Origin: Actinomadura livida
GTDB taxonomy: Bacteria > Actinomycetota > Actinomycetes > Streptosporangiales > Streptosporangiaceae
Reading direction: 5' to 3'
Assembly: GCF_014648675.1 (NCBI RefSeq)
Contig: NZ_BMRO01000010.1
Coordinates: 84,097-129,547, forward strand
Length of the DNA: 45,451 nt
Below the pieces are notes generated by a model that saw nothing but the letters and a program-made list of their open reading frames with translations, searched no databases and was not told where the DNA came from. The translations under genes and the position numbers were made by a program. Shown piece by piece: positions 26,432 to 35,700 of the stretch. The first letter of the stretch is position 1. Each line of letters begins with the position of its first letter.

Positions 26432-26449
26432 GAGCGGCCGGCGCCGCTC
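26432..26449 (+). terminator. Terminator of the small ORF
   Basis: GAGCGGC (26432-26438), loop CGGC, GCCGCTC (26443-26449), followed by TTGG. It separates the small ORF from the STAND gene. Confidence 0.65.
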
Positions 26450-26584
26450 TTGGCGGCGGATCCGGTGGGCGGGCTGTTTGGAAACGTCGCCGTAGGGCAG
26501 TGACGATGCGTTAGCCTCATGGGACTGGGCATCGTGAATCCGATGCCGCTGAAGATCTCCGCGGAACCCGCTCCTGGGGACGGA

Positions 26585-28288
26585 ATGATGACCGCGCAAG
26601 CCTCTCCGGACGACTCGGCCCCATTCGTGGGCGAACGCATGTTCCGTGAGCAGGATGAGCGGATCTTCCACGGGAGGGCGACGGAGAAGCACGAGGTAGC
26701 CGGCCTGTGGAAGGCCAACCGGCTCACCTTGCTCAGTGGCGGTGCCGGTGTCGGCAAGAGTTCGCTGCTGCACGCCGGTGTCGTCCCATTGCTGCGAGAA
26801 GGTGGGGCGCACGTCCTGCCCGTCGCACAGCCCGTCCACCGCCCGTCGTTCCCGCTGGCCGCCTTGCCCGAGCACAACCCCTTCCGGCTTGCCGTTCTGG
26901 CCTCCTGGTATCCGCGCGTATCACTGACGCAGGTCTCCGAAACGCCGGTCACGAAGTTGCTGCGCAGGTACGGGCAGCCGGACCGGGGAGCCGATCAGGT
27001 CCCCACACTCGCGGCCATCGACGGCGCTGAGAGGCTTCTGCATACGCCTTCTGGGCGTGAACAACGTCAGCACCGTGAAAGCCTCCTCGATGACCTGGCG
27101 ATGGCGATGGAGCAGGCATCTCACTTGCACCTGCTCCTGGCCGTGCGAGACGACGCGTTCGATCTGGCCCTGGAGGTCGCTGACCGGCTCGGCCAAGCGC
27201 CACCGGCCAGCTACCAGTTAGCGCCTCTGACACCGGAGGCCGCCCACGAAGCGGTTGCGGAGCCGCTCCGCCTCTCTGGAGGTCCTGGTGAGGCCGTGGC
27301 CCGGCTTCTGGTCCCGGAACTCCGGACGGTACGACGAACGACCGGTTTGCAGACGACCTCCCGGATCGAACCCGCCCTGCTCCAACTCGTATGCAAAAGC
27401 CTCTACCGGCAGCTAGCGGACGTCAGCGAGATTTCCGCATCGCAACTCGGTGCCGAGGTCGACCGGGTCCTGACGGAGTTCTGCGCTCATAGCCTCGCCA
27501 CGATCGCCGCCGACCAGAGTCTTCCGGCCCCGACCGTCTTCTCCTGGTTTCGCACGGCGTTCGGCGGTCCGCACGGGCTCGCAGGAATCCCTGAGCAGCA
27601 GCTATGCCAGAGCATGCCCAGGGCGGTCATCGACGCCGCGCAGGACCGCCACCTCATCCGGGCTCGGCTCCGGAACGAAGACCGGTACTACGAGTTGCAG
27701 CATCCCAGGCTGGCCGCGCCGGTCCGAAAGGTCGGTGGGGTAACGGTTCCGGTCCCCATCCACCGGCCGAGCCCTTCCGTGCGCCTCCTCGAAGCTCATC
27801 GAGCCTTGTCGGCGGGAGACCGCGAACTCGCGCGGAGACACGCCGAGGCGGTTGTCCGAGCCTGTGGCGAGGGTGATCTCCGCCTTCTCGCCGACGCGAA
27901 GACCTTCCTTGGCGACATCGCCTACGAGCGGGGAGATGCGAAGACCGCCGTCGGCCACTACCACGAGGCCGCTGCGATCTTCGAGGCCGTGCCCGACAAC
28001 GCCGCGGTGGGCTGGCGTCTGGCCGGAATCGGCCGCATTCTCCTGTCGACCGACTCTGGAGAATCGGTGCGCCAGCTTAGGGCGGCGGCAAGCCGGCTAC
28101 CGCGCGAGTTGTCGATCCAGACCGCGCTCGGACGGGCGCTCTGGCAGTCAGGACGGACGCGCGCCGCCCGCGCCGTCCTCGAGGACGTTCTCGGGCGCGA
28201 CCACAATAACCGGGAAGCACTCGACGCCAAGAGAACCATGCTGCTGCCTGGTGAACGTTACCCCTTGCAGATGCGTAACTTCGTGTAG
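26585..28288 (+). CDS. STAND NTPase with C-terminal TPR-like repeats
   Basis: A P-loop NTPase of the novel-STAND type, about 567 aa. The entry motif is FHGRATEKHEV (28-38), Walker A GGAGVGKS (52-59), Walker B TLAAIDGAE, and a sensor-like LLLAVRDDAFD. A winged-helix/arm region follows and then TPR-like helices from about 420 (GDRELARRHAEAVVRA, FLGDIAYERGDAKTAVGHYHEAAAIFEA). Such proteins act as NTP-driven switches in signalling and immunity. The start is uncertain: ATG 26585 has GGGGA upstream, while ATG 26519 and 26543 are in frame and would add 22 or 14 residues. It follows the small peptide ORF and shares the island's lower GC. Confidence 0.83.
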   Translation: MMTAQASPDDSAPFVGERMFREQDERIFHGRATEKHEVAGLWKANRLTLLSGGAGVGKSSLLHAGVVPLLREGGAHVLPVAQPVHRPSFPLAALPEHNPFRLAVLASWYPRVSLTQVSETPVTKLLRRYGQPDRGADQVPTLAAIDGAERLLHTPSGREQRQHRESLLDDLAMAMEQASHLHLLLAVRDDAFDLALEVADRLGQAPPASYQLAPLTPEAAHEAVAEPLRLSGGPGEAVARLLVPELRTVRRTTGLQTTSRIEPALLQLVCKSLYRQLADVSEISASQLGAEVDRVLTEFCAHSLATIAADQSLPAPTVFSWFRTAFGGPHGLAGIPEQQLCQSMPRAVIDAAQDRHLIRARLRNEDRYYELQHPRLAAPVRKVGGVTVPVPIHRPSPSVRLLEAHRALSAGDRELARRHAEAVVRACGEGDLRLLADAKTFLGDIAYERGDAKTAVGHYHEAAAIFEAVPDNAAVGWRLAGIGRILLSTDSGESVRQLRAAASRLPRELSIQTALGRALWQSGRTRAARAVLEDVLGRDHNNREALDAKRTMLLPGERYPLQMRNFV

Positions 28289-28314
28289 GTAGCTGTTCTG
28301 TAAAAGGACGGGGC

Positions 28315-28329
28315 CGACCCGTGGGGTCG
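28315..28329 (+). terminator. Short hairpin after the STAND gene
   Basis: CGACCC (28315-28320), loop GTG, GGGTCG (28324-28329), 27 bp past the stop. Confidence 0.45.
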
Positions 28330-28403
28330 TGGGCTGGTGCGGCCGCAACACGATAGTTACCTAAATCGGCTTCACAGCTTTGTGTTTGACGAAAACATAG
28401 CGT

Positions 28404-28416
28404 TCCCCGGCGGGGA
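28404..28416. promoter_or_regulatory. 13-bp palindrome
   Basis: TCCCCG-G-CGGGGA, perfect arms of six. Lies 15 bp before the larger palindrome, so may be part of one operator region. Confidence 0.35.
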
Positions 28417-28431
28417 CATAAACCATGCGCG

Positions 28432-28454
28432 GATATCCTTCCCATAAGGATATC
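28432..28454. promoter_or_regulatory. Perfect 9-bp inverted repeat, operator-like
   Basis: GATATCCTT (28432-28440), CCCAT spacer, AAGGATATC (28446-28454). A/T-rich perfect arms in a GC-rich genome are unlikely by chance. Probably a regulator site for the MFS gene; the regulator is not in view. Confidence 0.55.
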
Positions 28455-28629
28455 AAGGCAGGCGTATGTCTGGTTTGGGGTGTTTTCCGCTAGATGAGGT
28501 TCGGTGTCTGTTTGAGGTCTGTATGGGTGCGAATTAATGCGAATGCCAAGGGGGCGCACATCGCCGTCCCCTGCCCTGGCGGGTCATGGCACCGGACCAC
28601 GTAAAACGGCGGGCCGCTCCTATGTGAGA

Positions 28630-30048
28630 ATGACCGAGCGGCGCCGCGACTTTGCTATTTTGTCGGGCGCGTCCGCGGTCTCGCAGCTCGGCTCGATGAG
28701 CGTGGCGGCCGCGGGCCCACTGCTCGCGCTCGCCATCACCGGATCCCCGATCGCCGCGGGATGTGTCACCGCCGCCAGTGTGCTTCCCGGGCTCGTCCTC
28801 CATGTGCCGGCCGGATTCATGGTCGACCGCGTCAGCCGTCGCAAGGTGATGTGGGCGAGCCAGCTGGTGCGGATGGCCACGGCGACGCTCGCGTTCGCGT
28901 GCCTGGCCTTCTCGTGTAATTCGGTCGTCGTTCTGGTCGTTGCCGCGCTGATCGACGGCGCCTGCTCCGTCTTCTACGAGGTGGCGGAGATCGCCGCGGT
29001 TCCGGACATCGTTTCGAAGAAGTCGCTGAACCTGGCGATCGGCAGCAACGAGGCGAAACTCAATGCGTCAATGCTTTTCGGCCGCCCGTTAGGGGGTGCG
29101 CTGCTCGCGGTCGCCCCGATGATGCCCTGGCTCGTGACCGCCTTAACGTCCCTCTTTTCGGTCTTCGCGCTGTTGGCGATAAGGCGCCCGAAACATCGAA
29201 GCGCATCAGGGAAAGGCCGGACCGGTGGCCCGAATGCCAAGGCGGGCGGGGAGGTCTGGACGGGCCTCGACCGCACGCGGAGGAAGCCCGGTGGCAAGGG
29301 CGGCGATCTGGCGCTTCGCGATGTCCTGGAACGGCTCATGCGCGACGCCTTCTCGCGCGCCGTTCTGACGGTCTGCGTGCTGGCGAACTTCTTTTTCCAG
29401 GTGATCGTCCTCCTGCAGATCCTGCTGGCCGAGCAGCGGGGGCTCCCCAGCTACCTGGTCGGCCTCCTGCTCGCCTGCTCGGGCCTGGGCGGCTTCCTCG
29501 GCGCCGTCGGGTCTCCTTTCTTCCTGCGCAAGCCGCCTTCCATGTCAGTCGTCTTCTGCGTGCTGGCCTGGATACCGCTGGCCTGGATCATCGGCACCGG
29601 GGACAATCCCGTGGTCGGATTGGCCATGTGGGGATTGTGCAGCGTCATCGGCGCCTATATTAATGTGGCGCTCAGAGCTCACCAGGCGAATACATTTCCG
29701 AGTGAGCTGCTGGGCAGCGTCACGGGTATCACTCGTTTTCTGAGCGTGGGGGCCGTGGCGCTCGGAGCGCTCAGCGGTGGCTGGATCATTCATCTCCTCG
29801 GCACCGAGGGAACCGGAATTCTCGTCGGTGTGGCCTTCACCGCCATAGCGGGGATACTGATGGTCGTCCTCCATTTCGCCTTCGTGCGGGACCGTCTGCT
29901 CGACGCATTCGCGAGAATGCGGGAAATGGGCCCGGCTGTACCCGGACCCCCGGCCGCCCCTGACCACGGTGTCGAACTGGTCGCCGAGCCCGTGGGCGGA
30001 GCCTGCGGTGGAATGGCCGGCGCCCGCGGGGAACGGCTGACCGGTTGA
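28630..30048 (+). CDS. MFS transporter
   Basis: About 472 aa with up to 12 predicted membrane segments, of the MFS_3 (macrolide-efflux-like) kind: FAILSGASAVSQLGSMSV in helix 1 and PAGFMVDRVSRRKVM, the loop 2-3 motif with DR and basic residues. A long basic Gly-rich cytoplasmic loop at about 195-235 divides the halves, and the C-tail is Pro/Gly-rich. ATG 28630 is used; ATG 28537 would add 31 hydrophilic residues. It lies between the STAND gene and the VMAP operon on the same strand. Exporting the modified peptide or giving self-protection is plausible but unproven. Confidence 0.88.
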   Translation: MTERRRDFAILSGASAVSQLGSMSVAAAGPLLALAITGSPIAAGCVTAASVLPGLVLHVPAGFMVDRVSRRKVMWASQLVRMATATLAFACLAFSCNSVVVLVVAALIDGACSVFYEVAEIAAVPDIVSKKSLNLAIGSNEAKLNASMLFGRPLGGALLAVAPMMPWLVTALTSLFSVFALLAIRRPKHRSASGKGRTGGPNAKAGGEVWTGLDRTRRKPGGKGGDLALRDVLERLMRDAFSRAVLTVCVLANFFFQVIVLLQILLAEQRGLPSYLVGLLLACSGLGGFLGAVGSPFFLRKPPSMSVVFCVLAWIPLAWIIGTGDNPVVGLAMWGLCSVIGAYINVALRAHQANTFPSELLGSVTGITRFLSVGAVALGALSGGWIIHLLGTEGTGILVGVAFTAIAGILMVVLHFAFVRDRLLDAFARMREMGPAVPGPPAAPDHGVELVAEPVGGACGGMAGARGERLTG

Positions 30049-30229
30049 GGACGGTGGGCGGGCACGTCTAGCCCCGGCTGACACATCCTGCCTGAAATGC
30101 GTCTTCTGACACTGTTACCGGCGACCCTTGTGCGTCATAGTGTGTCGGTTGGTTCACGGCGCCCATGCATTGGTCGGCGGGCAGGCGGTGATCCGCCGCG
30201 TGCGTGGGCGGGGGCGGAGGCACGGGGTA

Positions 30230-31708
30230 GTGATCACGTCGCTGAACGTCGACGACCAGCATCGGCTCGTCGAGGCGATCTTGCGCATCGACGCGATGAG
30301 CGTCCGTCGCGAGCGCGCCGTCCATCTGTCGGCGCTGGAGCGCGACCTCGGGCACCGGCTCGAATACGTCCAGCACGACAAGGAGAAGCTCGATGTCTGG
30401 GCGCTGGTCGACGCCCTCCTCAACTATCCGGGCGCGGCACAGGCTCTCGTGCGGATCCTGCAGACCTTCTATCCGAACAGCCTGTCGGTGCGGGCACTGG
30501 ACGAACTCGTCACCGAGCTGCTCCCCGAACCGTGGCTGGACCAGGCCGACCGGCGCGAACTGCACGAGCTGATCACGTGGCTGGAGCGGGCCGACCCCGG
30601 TCTGACGCATCTCGGCAGGTTCCCGATGCTGTACCGGCGGGCCGTCGGGCCGGCCTGGCCGACGCTCGACCGTGAGATCCGCAGCATGCACGACGTCGTC
30701 GCGCTCCTCGAGGAGATGCCGGCGGGCGCCGAGGGCACGCCGCCCCTGCTGGTGTTCGTCAGCGACCTGGCCGAGGACGCGGGCCACCCGACGGCGCCGG
30801 CCCTCCGTGACTGGGTGCGCCGGCAGGCGGTGGCCCACGGGCTGGACGGCATGTTCCTCCAGCGGCACCGTCCCTCGCTCGAGCCGCGGGCCGAGCCCGA
30901 AGCGTCCGAGAACTATCTCGTCATCGAATGCGCGCCCGACGCGCTGGAGGAGGCTCGCTACCTGGTGACCGCGTGGCTCCAGGTCGGCCGCGAACCGGGC
31001 AGCACCCTGCAGTGCGGCGACGAGGCGCTGCCGCTCAGCCGGATCCCCGAGCTGCTGGAGCGGCTGCTCACCTCCGAGAGGTCCGTCGTCGGCCGGCGCA
31101 GCCCGGACCTCACGATCGAGTTCATCCTTCCGCGCGCGTTGCTGGACCATCCGTTCGAACAGGAGAAGATCAGCATCGCCGGGTTCGAGCACCGCATCGG
31201 AATCCGGTATCCGGTGGTCGTGCGCAGCCTCGACCGGATGCGCCTCGCCGCGGTCCATCCCGACTGGCGGCACAAGTGGGAATGGCTGTCGGGCAACTCG
31301 GTGGACGCCCCCGTCTGCCTGGTGACCCGGCGCGGCGAGTACGACAAGGAGGAGCTGTTCTCCCACCTGTCGGAAACGTCCAAGACCGTCCTCGCGCTGG
31401 CGTTCCCTCCGTGGGGCGGCGCGAACGGCGAGACGGACGAGCACTGGGTCGGCCTGCTCGCCGGCATCCCCGTCGTCGCCTGGTGCCGGGACGGCCGTGA
31501 CCCCGCCCGGTTCGCCAGGGAGGCCAAGGGGCTCCTGGCGGAAGACGTGATGAAGCTGCCGCGCCGGACGATGGAGCTGCGCCGCCAGGCGCTGTCCGGA
31601 GGCGGCGAAGGCGCCGGAACCGCTCACCTCGGCCTGCATCTGACGCTCGTGTTCGACGATGCCGAACGCATCCCCGAGCCGTACGTGCGGCTCCGATCGC
31701 CCGCATAG
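30230..31708 (+). CDS. VMAP: vWA-MoxR-associated protein with N-terminal EAD-like domain
   Basis: A 492-aa protein of the VMAP family, the hallmark third component of vWA-MoxR ternary conflict systems. Residues 1-97 are an all-helical adaptor-like domain (DVWALVDALLNYPG, SLSVRALDELVTELL) that aligns clearly with the C-terminal domain of the cyclase at 38695, so both look like EADs. The middle domain (about 130-300) and the C-terminal domain (about 310-490; LTIEFILPRALLD, HPDWRHKWEWLS) match VMAP-M and VMAP-C layout from memory. GTG at 30230 is chosen with GGAGG nine bases upstream; the frame extends to 30128 but the extra part is Arg-rich. MoxR follows after 25 bp. Confidence 0.82.
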   Translation: MITSLNVDDQHRLVEAILRIDAMSVRRERAVHLSALERDLGHRLEYVQHDKEKLDVWALVDALLNYPGAAQALVRILQTFYPNSLSVRALDELVTELLPEPWLDQADRRELHELITWLERADPGLTHLGRFPMLYRRAVGPAWPTLDREIRSMHDVVALLEEMPAGAEGTPPLLVFVSDLAEDAGHPTAPALRDWVRRQAVAHGLDGMFLQRHRPSLEPRAEPEASENYLVIECAPDALEEARYLVTAWLQVGREPGSTLQCGDEALPLSRIPELLERLLTSERSVVGRRSPDLTIEFILPRALLDHPFEQEKISIAGFEHRIGIRYPVVVRSLDRMRLAAVHPDWRHKWEWLSGNSVDAPVCLVTRRGEYDKEELFSHLSETSKTVLALAFPPWGGANGETDEHWVGLLAGIPVVAWCRDGRDPARFAREAKGLLAEDVMKLPRRTMELRRQALSGGGEGAGTAHLGLHLTLVFDDAERIPEPYVRLRSPA

Positions 31709-31733
31709 TCCACCGCATTTCCGGAAGGCGTCC

Positions 31734-32756
31734 ATGACGACAGAACCAGAGATCAGCGGCCTGGCCGGTGACTGGCGCATATACCGGGGCGACAGCCGGC
31801 CGCACGACCGGGTGCGGCGGCTCCCCCCGCCCCCGCCATGGCGCCGCTTCAGCACGGACGACGCGGCGGAGGGCCGCCGATGGCGGGATCTGCAGCAGGC
31901 GATCTCCTACCGGCCCGACGAGTCGGTGATCGACCGGGTCAACGCGGCGATCCTGCTGCGGCGCCCGCTCCTCGTCACCGGCAAGCCCGGGTCCGGCAAG
32001 TCCACCCTCGCCCACAACGTCGCCTACGAGCTCGGTCTCGGCTCGGTCCTGTACTGGCCGATCACCAGCAACACCACGCTCCAGACCGGGCTCTACCACT
32101 ACGACGCGATCGGCCGCCTGCACGAGACGAGCCTGCGCGGTGCGGGGGACCGGGCGGACACGCTTGATCCGCCGGACATCGGCCGCTACATCCGTCTCGG
32201 TCCGCTCGGCACCGCGCTCCTGCCGGGGGACCAGCCCCGCGTGCTGCTGATCGACGAGCTGGACAAGAGCAACATCGACCTGCCCAACGACCTGCTGAAC
32301 GTGTTCGAGGAGGGCAGGTTCCCCATCCTCGAACTGCAGCGGCTGCCCGAGGAGCAGTCACGGATCCACGTGATGACGGCGGACGGCGGGCAGCGGGTGC
32401 CGATCGACCACGGCGAGGTGCGGTGCGGGAACTTCCCCATCGTCATCATCACCAGCAACGGGGAGCGCGAGTTCCCGCCCGCGTTCCTCCGCCGCTGCGT
32501 CCGGCTGGTGATCGAGCCGCCCGGCCCGGAGCGGCTCGCCGAGATCATCGAGGCGCATCTCGGCGTGGACGCCAGGGCCGCCAGTGACCACCTCATCGAG
32601 GAGTTCCTGGCCCGCCGCGCCGACGGAGCGCTCGCCACCGACCAGCTCCTCAACGCCGTCTACCTCGCGACCTCCGGCAGCAGGCCGCCCGAGGCCAAGC
32701 TGGCGGAGATCCTCGACACCGTGCTGCGCCCGATCGAGCAGCCCGGCGCGGGATGA
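31734..32756 (+). CDS. MoxR-type AAA+ ATPase
   Basis: A 340-aa AAA+ ATPase of the MoxR group, which works with vWA proteins as chaperone-like assembly factors. Walker A GKPGSGKS (83-90, K89), Walker B LLIDELDKS (D174/E175), sensor 1 IVIITSNGERE, arginine-finger region FLRRCVRL. GGAAGG precedes the ATG at 31734 by 6-8 bases. Its stop overlaps the next start as ATGA, so it is translationally coupled to the vWA fusion protein. Middle gene of the VMAP-MoxR-vWA operon. Confidence 0.92.
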   Translation: MTTEPEISGLAGDWRIYRGDSRPHDRVRRLPPPPPWRRFSTDDAAEGRRWRDLQQAISYRPDESVIDRVNAAILLRRPLLVTGKPGSGKSTLAHNVAYELGLGSVLYWPITSNTTLQTGLYHYDAIGRLHETSLRGAGDRADTLDPPDIGRYIRLGPLGTALLPGDQPRVLLIDELDKSNIDLPNDLLNVFEEGRFPILELQRLPEEQSRIHVMTADGGQRVPIDHGEVRCGNFPIVIITSNGEREFPPAFLRRCVRLVIEPPGPERLAEIIEAHLGVDARAASDHLIEEFLARRADGALATDQLLNAVYLATSGSRPPEAKLAEILDTVLRPIEQPGAG

Positions 32757-35700
32757 TCGGGCAGCTCGTCGAGGCCCTGAGGGCGCTCGACCCGCAACCG
32801 ACGGCCGGGGAGCTGGCGGACGCGCTGTGGCTCGCCGACTGGCTCCAGAAACACGAGGGCCCGGCCCATCAGGCGGCGGACGGCTTCGGGGAACCGAGCG
32901 CCGCCGGGCCGCCCGGTTCGCCCGCGCCGCCCGACCCGCCGCCCGGAGCGCCCGCTGCGCGGGACCGCGAGCCTCCGCCGCCGCGGACGGTGGAGGCGGG
33001 GCTCTACCTGGCCGGGCAGAACGTGCCGGCCACGGCCTTCCCGGTCCGCATGCCCGCGGTCCCCGCCATCTCCCGGACGTTGCACCTCTCCCGCGCGCTG
33101 CGTCCGCTGCGCGCGACCGTCCCGTCGCTGACGCGTGAGCACCTGGACGAGGCGGCGACCGCGCAGCGCATCGCCGAGACGGGAGTGTGCGAACCCGTCA
33201 TGGTGCCGGCGCAGGAACGCCGGTACGACCTGGCGCTGATCGCGGACGTCGGCCCGTCGATGGTGGTGTGGCGGCAGACGGTGGAGGAACTGCGACTGCT
33301 GCTGCAGCACCTCGGCGCGTTCCGGGACGTGCGGACCTGGTACCTGGACTCCGGTGCGCGGCGGCTGTCCCTGCGCACCGGCTCCGCCTTCGGGATCGGT
33401 GCGGACCGCGACCCCGACGAGCTGGCCGACCCGACGCACCGGCGCCTCATCCTGGTCGTCAGCGACTGCATCGGCGCGGCGTGGCAGGACGGCCGGGCCG
33501 CGGCGCTGCTCGACCGGTGGGGCCGCGCCGGGACCGTCGCGATCGCTCAGCCGCTGCCCCAGCGCCTGTGGTGGCGGACCGCCGCGGCCATCGAGCCGGT
33601 GCGCTTCGGCGCGTCCGGGCCGGCGGTGGTCAACGAGCAGCTGACCGTGACGCGGACGCCGCCGCAACTGCCCGACGACCGTCCGCTGGGCATCCCGATT
33701 CCGGTGGTCGAGCTCAGCGAACGCTGGCTGCGGTCCTGGGCGGGCATGGTCGCCCGCGGGGGCCGCGACATCATGGGCGCCGCGCTGTTCACGGGCCGTC
33801 CGGTCATGCACCCGCCACCCGCCGACACCGGCGACGCCGCCGTGTCGCCGGAGATGCGGGTCAAGCAGTTCCGGGCCTCCTCGTCGCCGACGGCGTTCAA
33901 GCTCGCCACCTACCTCGCGGCGGCTCCGTTGCGGTTGCCCGTGATGCGCCTGGTGCAGCGGGCGATGCTCCCGGCCTCGACGTCCGCCGATCTGGCGGAG
34001 GTCTTCCTCAGCGGGATGCTGCGGATGGTGGGCCGCCCGTCCGACGGCGGCGAGGAGGAGATCGTCTACGAGTTCCACGACGGGGTCAGGGAGATCCTGC
34101 TGCAGGGGCTGCGCAGGCGCGAGGTGTACCAGGTCCTGCGTGCCGTGTGGAGCGTCGTGCGGGAGCGGATCGGCTCGTCCATGGACTTTCCCGCGCTCCT
34201 CGCGGCGGTGCAGCGGGGAGAGGCGCAGCTTCCGCCGGACCTGCCGTTCGCGCAGGTCGCGGCCCAGGCGCTGGCCGGACTCGGCGGTCCCTACCGCGAG
34301 ATGGCGAAGCGGCTGACGAGCGAGAACGCACCGGATACGCCTTCGTTCGGGGAGGCGGCGGACGCGAGGGACGCGGTATCGCCCCCCGCCGCGGCGGACG
34401 GGGCCGCGGCCGCCGATCCCGTCCCCTTGCCGCGCAGTGGACTACCGGGCCGCAATCCCGACTTCGTCGGACGCGACCGGCTCCTCGCGGGGGTCCGGGA
34501 CGCACTACGCGACGGGATGGCCGTGCTCCTGCCGCATTCGGAGCTCGCCACGGGCGGTGAGGGCAAGTCCAACCTCGCGCTGGAGTACGCCTACCGCCAT
34601 GCCGACGACTACGACCTGGTCTGGTGGATCCCCGCCGAACAGACGACCTCGTCGCGGGCGGCGCTCGCGCTGCTGGCGCGCCAACTCGGCATGCCGATGA
34701 GCGACGACATCAAGACCACGGTGGACGGCGTTCTGCGGGCGCTGTGCGCGGACAGGCCCTACGTCCGCTGGCTGCTCATCTACGACAACGCGCAGGACCC
34801 GGAGCAGATCTTTCCGCTGACCCCGCTGGGGGTCGACGGAGTCGAGCCCGGCCTCGGGCCTGGACGCCACGTCCTGGTGACCTCGCGCGACCGCAGGTGG
34901 GAACGGCACGCCTCCGTGGTCGAGATCGACGTCTTCGAACGGGCCGAGAGCATCACGCTCCTCCGGCGCCTGGTGCCGGGGCTGTCGGAGGTCGAGGCCG
35001 ACATGCTCTCCGAGCGCGTGGGTGACCTTCCGCTCGCGGTGCACCAGGCGGCGGCGTGGCAGATCGTCACCGGCGGCACCGTCGAGGACTACCTGCGGCT
35101 GTTCGACCAGCGGTTGATCGAGGACGCCGCCGGCGAGCCGCCCGGGGACGACCTGCCGCGCCCGCTTGCGGCGGGCGTGCGGCTGAACCTCGACCGGCTC
35201 CGGGAGGAGAACCCGGTGGCCGGGCAGCTGCTCGAACTGTGGGCCGTGTTCGATCCCGAGCCGGTGTCCTGCCGCCTGCTGGCCGCCGGCCGCGCCGCCG
35301 CGCTGCCGCCCGGGCTGAAGGAGCTGCTGGCGGACGAGACGCGGCTCCGCGACGCCATGCGCGACATCTCGCGGTTCTCCCTTGCCAAGTTCGACGAGGA
35401 GTCGGGGACCCTCCAGGTCCACCGGCTCGTCCGCGCGATCATCGACGACCGGCTCGCCGAGGATGTCCGGCGGCAGGCGAGTGGGTACGTCCACGCGATC
35501 CTGGCCGCGGCCACCCCCGAGGAGGAACCGGCCGTCGAATCGACCTGGGAACGCCGCTCCGAGATCACTCCGCACGTCGTCCCGTCGGGCGTGTTCGAGG
35601 CGGACGACATCGGCATCCGCCGCGTCGGCATCGACCAGGCCAACTTCCTGTACCAGTCGGGGGAGTACGAGGGCAGCCGCCGGCTCGCGGAGATCGCGCT

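Larger units (their letters stand above)
28289..28629. other. Spacer with palindromes before the MFS gene
   Basis: 341 bp without a gene. Contains a terminator-like hairpin (28315-28329), a 13-bp palindrome (28404-28416) and a 23-bp palindrome (28432-28454). The open frame back to 28537 could be a 31-residue extension of the MFS protein but is Arg/Pro-rich. Confidence 0.5.
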
